Assembly: GCA_037445575.1 (NCBI GenBank)
Contig: JBBIKH010000088.1
Location: 1-13,083 of the forward strand
Reading direction: 5' to 3'
Length of the DNA: 13,083 bases
Source of the DNA: Oleimicrobium sp037445575
Lineage (GTDB): Bacteria > Zhuqueibacterota > Zhuqueibacteria > JANLFK01 > Oleimicrobiaceae
Part shown: one piece after another, positions 7,384-13,083 of the stretch
How the letters are laid out: each line of letters opens with the position of its first letter
Position numbering within the stretch: position 1 is the stretch's first letter
Program-made: the position numbers and the translations under genes
The notes under the pieces: model-generated
Told to the model about the DNA's origin: nothing
The model's database searches: none
What the model saw: only the letters and a program-made list of their open reading frames with translations

Positions 7384-8301
7384 GTGCTCCGTGCCACGCC
7401 TTCGCACCAACACCCGTTACGCCTGATGTGGGCCCTGGTGCTCATCGGCCTCATCGCAGTCTCCTCTGCCGCCATTCTCATCAAGCTTTGCGCTGCACCA
7501 CCCTTCGCCATCGCGGCCTATCGATTGACCATCGCCGCGGTGGTGTTCGTAGCAGCCACCCTGCTGCGGGAGGGATCCCCTCTGCGCCCGTTTTCTTGCC
7601 CACAACTGGTCATAGCCCTCGCCTCTGGCGGCTTTCTGGCGCTGCACTTCGCCACCTGGATTTCCTCGCTGCGTTACACCTCGGTTGCCAGTTCGGTGGT
7701 CCTTGTACAGACGGCACCGATCTTTGTCGCCCTCGGCTCGTACCTTGTGCTCCGCGAGCCACCACGGCCGCTGATGCTGGTGGGCATCGCGCTCGCGATG
7801 CTTGGGGGCCTTGTGATCGCCGGCCACGACCGTACCTCGGGCCAGGACCCGCTGCGTGGGGATGTGCTGGCGCTTGCCGGTGCCATTGGGGCAGCCGGCT
7901 ACTGGCTGGCCGGCAGGCGACTGCGCGCCACCATCGGCATCCTGCCGTACGCTGCCGTAGTTTACTCGACCGCTGCCGTTCTGCTCACCTCACTCGCTCT
8001 TTGCACCGGCACACCCCTTTGGCCCTATCCAAACCGCACGCTTTTGCTCTTGTTGCTCATCGGCGTGGTGCCTCAGGTAATTGGCCACACCAGCTTCAAC
8101 TATGGCTTGCGTTTCCTTTCGGCCTCGGTGGTATCCGTGCTGGTGCTTGGCGAGCCGGTCGGGGCCACGCTGCTGGCCTACTTTATCCTGGGCGAACCCG
8201 TTTCCGCAACAAAAGCGATCGGCGGTATCGCCATCTTGCTGGGAGTGTACCTCACTGCCCGGGCAGAAAGCACCGCTAAGCCAGGCGAGGGAGGGTCGTG
8301 A
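7384..8301 (+). CDS. EamA/DMT-superfamily transporter
   Basis: This 305-residue polytopic membrane protein has two tandem EamA repeats (about residues 15-145 and 160-292), each with about five hydrophobic spans, giving the 10-TM drug/metabolite transporter architecture. Repeat 1 has the conserved YTSVASSVVLVQTAPIF (98-114) leading to LREPP (123-127). Repeat 2 has the matching LSASVVSVLVLGEPV (245-259) and FILGEPVSATKAIGG (267-281). Members export amino acids, metabolites or other small solutes, and the substrate cannot be predicted from sequence. The start is GTG at 7384, 1 nt after the rnz stop, with GGGAGGGAA just upstream inside the rnz end. No terminator is visible after the stop; a promoter for the next gene starts 9 nt downstream. 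Confidence 0.92.
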   Translation: MLRATPSHQHPLRLMWALVLIGLIAVSSAAILIKLCAAPPFAIAAYRLTIAAVVFVAATLLREGSPLRPFSCPQLVIALASGGFLALHFATWISSLRYTSVASSVVLVQTAPIFVALGSYLVLREPPRPLMLVGIALAMLGGLVIAGHDRTSGQDPLRGDVLALAGAIGAAGYWLAGRRLRATIGILPYAAVVYSTAAVLLTSLALCTGTPLWPYPNRTLLLLLLIGVVPQVIGHTSFNYGLRFLSASVVSVLVLGEPVGATLLAYFILGEPVSATKAIGGIAILLGVYLTARAESTAKPGEGGS

Positions 8302-8309
8302 GAAACCGT

Positions 8310-8338
8310 TTGAAAATATCAGAGTGCGGTCGTATATT
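8310..8338 (+). promoter_or_regulatory. Sigma70-type promoter for the GAF/HD-GYP gene
   Basis: TTGAAA (8310-8315) and TATATT (8333-8338) are separated by exactly 17 nt. Each matches the housekeeping consensus at five of six bases. The expected transcription start is near 8345, giving a short leader of about 40 nt before ATG 8387. The local sequence is AT-richer than its surroundings. It lies just after the EamA stop, so it probably gives the regulator its own transcription unit. The call assumes a sigma70-like housekeeping factor. Confidence 0.6.
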
Positions 8339-8386
8339 TGCACACCAAGTGAGCCCAACACCCACATCACTATGCGGCAGGATATC

Positions 8387-10375
8387 ATGCCTAACACCTT
8401 TCATGTGATCGTATGCCGGGACCAAGGGCATTTACCGTGGCCCGAGGCCCGACAGTTGTTGTCGCCGGAAGTCGTACTGCACCAAGCCGTCTCCTCCTCG
8501 GAACTCGTTTCGAGCATCAACGAGGGCGGCTTGGCTTTGGTGATAGCTCAGGCGCAGGAGATTGCCGCTCCAGGGGTGGTAGAGGTGCTCCGCAAAGGCT
8601 GGCAGGAGGAACGACTTCTTCTGGCGCTCGTGGGGAACAGCCTGGAACCTGGTGTGGATCCACAGCTGGTCTTTGACCTTCTGGAGCCCCATGCTACACC
8701 CATGCGCCTGGCGCGAGTAGTGGAGAACGCCCGTTCGCACCTCCTTCTCCGCCGAGAACTGCGGGCACTGTCTTCGCAGCTGGAAGAGCAGGCGCAAGAC
8801 CTCCATGAGCTCAACCAGATCGGCATCGCCCTCTCTTCGGAGCGCGACCTGGATGTGCTTCTGGAGATGATCCTGCGCAAGAGCAGGGAAATCACCTCCG
8901 CTGACGCCGGCAGCCTCTACCTGGTGGAACAGATCCCGGGCGCGACGATCGACGAGCGCAACCCTCTGGCCAGCAAGCAGCTGCGTTTCAAGCTCTCTCA
9001 CAACGACTCGTTGCAGATCAGCTACAACGAGTTCGTCATGCCCATCGAGAAGCGCAGCATTGCCGGCTACGTTGCTCTCACCGGCGCCCCGCTCAACATC
9101 GAAGACGCCTATCAGCTGCCGGAAAACGCAGAGTTCAGCCACAATCGCAGCTTCGACCTCAGCACCGGCTACCGCACCAAGTCGATTCTTGGCATTCCCA
9201 TGCGCACCCACAAGGGCGAGGTCATCGGCGTGCTGCAGCTGATCAATCGCAAGCGGCATTGGGAGGCCAAGCTGACCACCCCGGAGGCCATTGCGGAGGA
9301 GATCCTCCCCTTCGACGACAAGTGCGTCCACTTGGCCTCCTCCTTGGCCAGCCAGGCGGCCGTAGCCATCGAGAACACCCGTCTGTATCAGGAGATCAAG
9401 GAGCTGTTCGAAGGATTTGTGCGCGCTTCCGTGCTCGCCATCGAACAGCGAGATCCCACCACCTACGGCCATTCCGAGCGAGTAGCCACACTCTCGGTGG
9501 GAATCGCGGAAGTGGTCGACCGCGTGACCACGGGTCCTTACCGCGATGTACGCTTTTCGCGGGATCAGATCCAGCAGATCAAGTACGCAGGCCTGCTGCA
9601 CGATTTTGGCAAGATCGGCGTGCGCGAGCACGTGCTCGTCAAGGCCAAAAAGCTCTACCCGGCACAGCTGGACATTATCAAGGGGAGATTTCGGTACCTC
9701 AAGCGCGCCCTCCAGCAGCACTACACGGCCGAGAAAGTAAAGTACTTTCTGACTTCCACGCGCGAGGAGGCTCTTCGGGCGTCCGAGCATTTAGACCAGG
9801 AGTTTGCCCGCCGCCTCCGAGAATTGGACGAGTACCTGGAGTTCATCATCCGCGCAAACGAGCCCACGGTTTTGCAGCAGGGCGGCTTTGAGAAGCTCCT
9901 GGAAATTGCCCAGCTGTCGTACGAGGAGGATGGCGAGCGCATCCGCTACCTCGAAGAGGAAGAGGTCAAGCTCCTCTCCATCACCAAGGGGAGCTTAAGC
10001 GACGAAGAGCGGGCGGAAATCGAATCCCACGTCACCCACACCTACAATTTCCTCAGCAAGATCCCTTGGACCTCGGAGCTCAAGCCGGTGCCCGAGATCG
10101 CCTACGCGCACCACGAAAAGCTGGACGGCAGCGGCTATCCGCGCCGCCTCTCGGCGCGGGAAATACCTTTGCCCTCCAGGATGATGGCAATTGCCGACAT
10201 CTATGATGCGCTCACGGCCTGGGACCGGCCGTACAAGAAAGCGGTGCCGCCGGAGAAGGCACTCGACATCCTCAACGCAGAGGCGCGCGCCGGCCTTTTG
10301 GACGCCGAGCTGCTGCGCCTGTTCATCGAAGCGGAGATCTATCGGCAGGTCTCAAGACCGCAAGCGTCGCCGTGA
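8387..10375 (+). CDS. Pseudo-receiver/GAF/HD-GYP signalling protein, probable cyclic-di-nucleotide phosphodiesterase
   Basis: From ATG 8387 the protein has 662 residues with no signal peptide or membrane span. Residues 1-120 have the alternating pattern of a receiver domain, but the position expected to hold the phospho-acceptor Asp reads LVIAQ (51-55), so it looks unphosphorylatable. A short coiled coil (120-143) leads to a GAF domain (146-330), with NRSFDLSTGYRTKSI (253-267) like the phosphodiesterase/cyclase GAF type. The HD-GYP domain (336-658) keeps GHSERV (361-366), HDFGKIG (405-411), HVTHTYNF (548-555), HHEKLDGSGYP (575-585) and IADIYDALT (602-610), so c-di-GMP (or a related cyclic dinucleotide) hydrolysis is expected. 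Between HDFGKIG and the next helix there are about 115 extra residues (roughly 417-538), charged and helical. AGGA lies 4 nt before ATG 8387; ATG 8372 in frame is an alternative. The frame stays open further upstream inside the transporter gene, but that part is not coding. Confidence 0.9.
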   Translation: MPNTFHVIVCRDQGHLPWPEARQLLSPEVVLHQAVSSSELVSSINEGGLALVIAQAQEIAAPGVVEVLRKGWQEERLLLALVGNSLEPGVDPQLVFDLLEPHATPMRLARVVENARSHLLLRRELRALSSQLEEQAQDLHELNQIGIALSSERDLDVLLEMILRKSREITSADAGSLYLVEQIPGATIDERNPLASKQLRFKLSHNDSLQISYNEFVMPIEKRSIAGYVALTGAPLNIEDAYQLPENAEFSHNRSFDLSTGYRTKSILGIPMRTHKGEVIGVLQLINRKRHWEAKLTTPEAIAEEILPFDDKCVHLASSLASQAAVAIENTRLYQEIKELFEGFVRASVLAIEQRDPTTYGHSERVATLSVGIAEVVDRVTTGPYRDVRFSRDQIQQIKYAGLLHDFGKIGVREHVLVKAKKLYPAQLDIIKGRFRYLKRALQQHYTAEKVKYFLTSTREEALRASEHLDQEFARRLRELDEYLEFIIRANEPTVLQQGGFEKLLEIAQLSYEEDGERIRYLEEEEVKLLSITKGSLSDEERAEIESHVTHTYNFLSKIPWTSELKPVPEIAYAHHEKLDGSGYPRRLSAREIPLPSRMMAIADIYDALTAWDRPYKKAVPPEKALDILNAEARAGLLDAELLRLFIEAEIYRQVSRPQASP

Positions 10376-10405
10376 GGTGACGCCGCGCAAGGGGGAACAG
10401 AGCAC

Positions 10406-10413
10406 GGGAGGTG
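10406..10413 (+). promoter_or_regulatory. Shine-Dalgarno GGGAGGTG setting the start at GTG 10417
   Basis: GGGAGGTG is a strong ribosome-binding site. Its core GGAGG ends 5 nt before GTG 10417. The in-frame GTG at 10411 lies within it and is an unlikely initiator. Starting at 10417 gives a standard signal peptide beginning MKKR. Confidence 0.65.
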
Positions 10414-10416
10414 GAC

Positions 10417-11844
10417 GTGAAAAAGCGCTTCGCGCAGTGGTGGCAGTTGCTTGCCGTAATCGCAGTGGGGGCAATTTGGCCTGGGGTACTCCGTGCAGGA
10501 GGGGGGAAGCCAACAGGCCTCCCGGACCTGGACGTCACTTTTATCAGCCGCACGCCGCGCTATCCCCGCCTGGTGGTCTGCTACCACCCCCGTGCCGATG
10601 GATTGGTGGGCGACGTTCGCCCCTACCTGACCGCAGAGGAACAAGCGAAGAAGCGCTGGCCGGCCCCCGGGGATACCGTCACTTTCGCGGCGCACGTTAA
10701 GAATCACGGCGATGTCGCTGTGAAAGGTTACTCCTGCCTTTGGGCAATCGATGGCCAGGTTGTAGCCACCCTGCAAGGCGGCCCACTCCAGCCGGAGGAG
10801 GAGGCGGTGTTCAAATTCACCTGGCGCTGGCAGGATGGTCCGCACACCGTCTCTTTTCAGGCTGACCCCCAGGATGTGGTCCCCGAAATCAGCCAACGCA
10901 ACAACCACCTCACCGACCGGACGGACGCACTCAGCTTCCACTTCCATGTGGAACGCACCCTGTACGAGTACTTTCGCACCGTCAAGAACTCCTGGGGAAC
11001 TTACTCATGGGAGGACTGGGCGCAGAGCCAGGTGGCGTTGATGAACGACCTATTTCGCGCTGCGATCTATCCCACTACCCCCAACGGCGTGCTCGAGCGT
11101 GTTCGGCTCGACATGATCACCATCCATCCAGATGGCGAACTGGATCCGGAAGGGACTCACGCGCCCGAGGATTTGGAATGGGACGGACGCTGGGGGTTCA
11201 AGGCCACCTACTTACACGACCAGTTCTATGAGAAGAATCCGTGGGCGATCGCCCACGAGTGGTCGCTCATCCACGAGCTCGGGCACCAGATCGGGCGCAT
11301 TGATCTCTACTGCCTGGATGTCACTGCCCAGCAAAACCTGGTCACCAACCAGCCGTATCGCTCCAAATACCGTGACTGTCTGATGCACACGGGCATCTAC
11401 CTGCCCCAGGAAGAGGTGCACTTTTTCTGCGAGCACACGGCAGCCTCTTTGAACCGCGACAAGGGCGTGCGCCGAGGGCATTTTGGGGAATACCTACTTG
11501 ATCTCCCGGCGGAAAATGAACTTCTGGTACTGGACGCGGAATATCGCCCTTTGTGCGGGGCAACCGTATCCGTGTTTCGGCCGGAGCCGCTGGGGTACAC
11601 CGAAAAGCGGATCAGGCCGGAGCCCGCGCTGGCTGGCCGCACAGACCGCGCTGGGCTCTTTCCTCTGGGTGCCAATCCTTTTGGGGAGATCAACAACTGG
11701 GGTACTAACGGCGTACTTTTGGTCAAGGTGGAAAAAGGAAAGCAGGCCTGCTACCGCTGGTTGGAAATCTGTGACTTTAACCTGGAGTACTGGCGTGGCA
11801 ACCATGACAAGGCCGTGTATACGATTTTCACCGATCTGCGTTAA
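10417..11844 (+). CDS. Exported metzincin-like putative metallopeptidase with CARDB-like domain
   Basis: From GTG 10417 the protein has 475 residues. The N-terminus is a Sec signal peptide: MKKR, a hydrophobic core (about 8-24) and a cleavage-like VLRA|GGG near 27. Residues 84-170 look like a CARDB/Ig-type adhesion fold (VTFAAHVKNHGDVAVKGYS, WRWQDGPHTVSFQAD). The catalytic candidate is IHELGHQIGRIDLY (285-298). It fits HExxHxxGxxD, in which His286, His290 and Asp296 would bind zinc and Glu287 would act as base. RDCLMHTG (319-326) is a plausible Met-turn, as in metzincins. The Asp as third ligand recalls snapalysin-type enzymes rather than the usual His. After a helical HFFCEHTAASLNR region, residues about 362-475 resemble a carboxypeptidase-regulatory-like beta domain (GATVSVFR, AGRTDRAGLFPLG). 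I cannot assign it to a named peptidase family with certainty. A second exported peptidase gene follows, starting inside or just after its 3' end. Confidence 0.72.
   Translation: MKKRFAQWWQLLAVIAVGAIWPGVLRAGGGKPTGLPDLDVTFISRTPRYPRLVVCYHPRADGLVGDVRPYLTAEEQAKKRWPAPGDTVTFAAHVKNHGDVAVKGYSCLWAIDGQVVATLQGGPLQPEEEAVFKFTWRWQDGPHTVSFQADPQDVVPEISQRNNHLTDRTDALSFHFHVERTLYEYFRTVKNSWGTYSWEDWAQSQVALMNDLFRAAIYPTTPNGVLERVRLDMITIHPDGELDPEGTHAPEDLEWDGRWGFKATYLHDQFYEKNPWAIAHEWSLIHELGHQIGRIDLYCLDVTAQQNLVTNQPYRSKYRDCLMHTGIYLPQEEVHFFCEHTAASLNRDKGVRRGHFGEYLLDLPAENELLVLDAEYRPLCGATVSVFRPEPLGYTEKRIRPEPALAGRTDRAGLFPLGANPFGEINNWGTNGVLLVKVEKGKQACYRWLEICDFNLEYWRGNHDKAVYTIFTDLR
11240..11257. repeat. 18-bp perfect palindrome inside the metallopeptidase gene
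   Basis: CGTGGGCGATCGCCCACG is its own reverse complement, centred on GCGATCGC, and lies about 15 nt before the codons of the HExxH motif. It encodes part of PWAIAHE and has no loop, so it would act as a double-stranded site rather than a hairpin. It may simply reflect codon choice. Confidence 0.4.
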
Positions 11845-11860
11845 GCTGAGCCTGCAAGGC

Positions 11861-13083
11861 GTGGTGGGCAGGCTGCGCCTCCCTGCAACGCGGGTTCTTG
11901 TCGTTGTGGTGGGCGCTGTGCTTCTGGCGGTGGGTACCACCTGGGCACAGGACGTCACAGCATTGCAGCGCACGCTTGCAGCCCGGCGGGCCAGCTGGAC
12001 TGCCTCCTCCAACTGGGTGACAGAGCTCTCCACGGCCGATCAACAGGCCCTCTGCGGCACCTCCCTCGAAGCGCCGGACCCGACCGCTGCCACACTGCTG
12101 GACCTGCCGCGCATCGCCGACCTGCCGCCAGTATTTGACTGGCGCGACAACGGCGGCAACTGGGTCAGCCCGGTGCGGAATCAAGGCGCCTGTGGCAGCT
12201 GTTGGGACTTTTCAGCAGTGGCGCAGATCGAGTCCTGGTGGATGATCCACCGTTCGGCCCCCACGCCGCCACCGGACCTCTCGGAACAGTTCGTGCTCTC
12301 CTGTGCAGGGGTTGGCTCCTGCTCAGGCGGTGACATCGGCGGCGTTCTGGAATTCGCCCGCACCACCGGTATTCCCACCGAAAAATGTATGCCCTACCGA
12401 GCCGACGACAAAGTGCCGTGTAACGAGGCGTGCAAAGATTGGGCCTCCCAGGCGGTGCGGATCCCGGGCTGGGGGTACATAACCTTGGAAGAAGCCCTCA
12501 CCCAGAACATCAAAGCCGCGGTGTTCCGCCATCCGGTCTCTGCTCACTTCACGGTGTACGAAGATTTTCCCGCTTATGCTGGCGGCGTGTACGAGCACGT
12601 GTCAGGCAAAGAATTGGGCGGACACGGCATCCTCATTGTCGGATGGAACGACTATGAGCAGAGCTGGATTTGCAAGAACAGCTGGGGGCCGGATTGGGGG
12701 GACCGAGGCTTTTTCCGCATCAAGTGGGGAAACTGTGGCATGGGGCGTTACATGCCCTTCATCTGGGACACCGTCACCGGTAACGCCTTGGCTGTTTCGC
12801 CGGCCCGGTTGGAGGTGGTCTTGCTGCCAGGCGACTCCACCACCGCCAGCGTGACCCTCACCAACGCCGGGCGCACTCCTCTGGAGTATTCGGCCATCGA
12901 CTACCAGATACCGGTGATGTTCCACCCCAGCCCCTTCATGGCCTATGACACGTCGAGCTGGTGGTGCGGCGATTCGGCCATCAAAGGCTACGAGAACCAC
13001 TGGCTGCAATACCTGGAAACGCCTCCCCTGGACCTTTCTCATGCCTCTTCGCCACGCCTCAGCTGGAGGGGGATGTGGGCAGT
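11861..13083 (+). CDS. Exported papain-family (C1A) cysteine peptidase, 3'-truncated by window
   Basis: The frame is open to the window end. I take GTG 11861 as the start (GTG 11864 is adjacent). It gives a signal peptide with basic GRLRLPATR, core VLVVVVGAVLLAV and cleavage TWA|QD near residue 29. ATG 11804 in the same frame is possible but would overlap the previous gene by 41 nt. Residues 31-88 form a short propeptide, with RRASWTASSNWVTELS resembling the WTAG.TSVS.LS pattern I recall from bacterial C1A proenzymes. The mature core begins VFDWRD (91-96). The oxyanion Gln108, catalytic Cys114 (GACGSCWDFS), His255 (GGHGILIVGW) and Asn273 (KNSWGPDWGDRGFF) are all present. The usual WAFS is WDFS here. 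Extra cysteines suggest disulfides, fitting export. From about 308 a beta-sandwich spacer (SVTLTNAGRTPLEYS) follows, then a WWCG...GYENHWLQYLETP segment reminiscent of jelly-roll domains of secreted M6-type peptidases, cut by the window end. Confidence 0.88.
   Translation, partial: MVGRLRLPATRVLVVVVGAVLLAVGTTWAQDVTALQRTLAARRASWTASSNWVTELSTADQQALCGTSLEAPDPTAATLLDLPRIADLPPVFDWRDNGGNWVSPVRNQGACGSCWDFSAVAQIESWWMIHRSAPTPPPDLSEQFVLSCAGVGSCSGGDIGGVLEFARTTGIPTEKCMPYRADDKVPCNEACKDWASQAVRIPGWGYITLEEALTQNIKAAVFRHPVSAHFTVYEDFPAYAGGVYEHVSGKELGGHGILIVGWNDYEQSWICKNSWGPDWGDRGFFRIKWGNCGMGRYMPFIWDTVTGNALAVSPARLEVVLLPGDSTTASVTLTNAGRTPLEYSAIDYQIPVMFHPSPFMAYDTSSWWCGDSAIKGYENHWLQYLETPPLDLSHASSPRLSWRGMWA

Noticed and set aside
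8081..8386. Upstream extension of the HD-GYP frame into the EamA gene
   Set aside because: The extra translation has a Trp/Cys/Pro-rich shadow composition, overlaps the conserved second EamA repeat in another frame, and lies upstream of the predicted promoter.
8432..9790. A 452-codon reverse-strand open frame opposite the HD-GYP gene
   Set aside because: It is antisense to a gene with clear GAF and HD-GYP motifs, has no recognisable domain or ribosome-binding site, and is the usual shadow of GC-rich coding sequence.
10411..10416. GTG 10411 as start of the metallopeptidase
   Set aside because: It lies inside the GGGAGGTG ribosome-binding site; GTG 10417 has proper spacing and gives a standard MKKR signal peptide.
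1..13083. Defence island, prophage, CRISPR or mobile element
   Set aside because: No direct-repeat array, transposase, integrase, terminal inverted repeats or phage genes are visible on either strand. The gene content is metabolic, signalling and secreted hydrolases.

Overview
The window is a gene-dense stretch of a GC-rich (about 60% by eye) bacterial chromosome. Ten protein-coding genes all lie on the + strand. The first is cut at its 5' end and the last at its 3' end by the window edges. I see no tRNA, rRNA, CRISPR array, insertion sequence or integrase. The lineage cannot be fixed from the sequence. The combination of GC-rich coding, C1A and metzincin-like secreted peptidases with beta-sandwich tails, and a GAF/HD-GYP regulator fits an environmental, possibly FCB-group or related candidate-phylum bacterium. 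That placement is a low-confidence inference.

Region 1 (1-3652) is a compact run. It holds the 3' part of a divergent L-arabinokinase/galactokinase-like GHMP kinase, an isoprenylcysteine-carboxyl-methyltransferase-family membrane protein, a TIGR01777-family NAD(P)-dependent epimerase-like protein, and a pterin-binding (methyltetrahydrofolate-type) methyltransferase. The last three are joined by an 8-nt overlap and a 1-nt gap, so they look translationally coupled.

Region 2 (3653-6270) is the most coherent functional unit. A single polypeptide carries both a FakA-like kinase half (DAK2 plus middle domain) and a FakB-like fatty-acid-binding half (DegV). It is followed 25 nt later by plsY. In characterised systems FakA/FakB make acyl-phosphate from free fatty acids and PlsY uses acyl-phosphate to acylate glycerol-3-phosphate. 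These two genes could therefore form a minimal route from exogenous or recycled fatty acid to lysophosphatidic acid.

Region 3 (6459-8301) encodes RNase Z and, one nucleotide later, a 10-TM EamA/DMT-family transporter.

Region 4 (8302-10375) opens with a good sigma70-type promoter (TTGAAA-17-TATATT). It drives a cytoplasmic signalling protein with a pseudo-receiver, a coiled coil, a GAF domain and an HD-GYP phosphodiesterase. The HD-GYP domain contains an insertion of about 115 residues.

Region 5 (10406-13083) encodes two exported proteins in tandem. The first is a metzincin-like putative metallopeptidase (HExxHxxGxxD) with a CARDB-like domain in front and a carboxypeptidase-regulatory-like tail. 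The second is a papain-family (C1A) cysteine peptidase with intact Gln/Cys/His/Asn residues and a beta-rich C-terminal extension that runs off the window.

The points most worth a second look are the FakA-FakB fusion next to plsY, the metzincin-like/C1A secreted pair, the enlarged HD-GYP domain, and the eroded signature motifs of the GHMP kinase.
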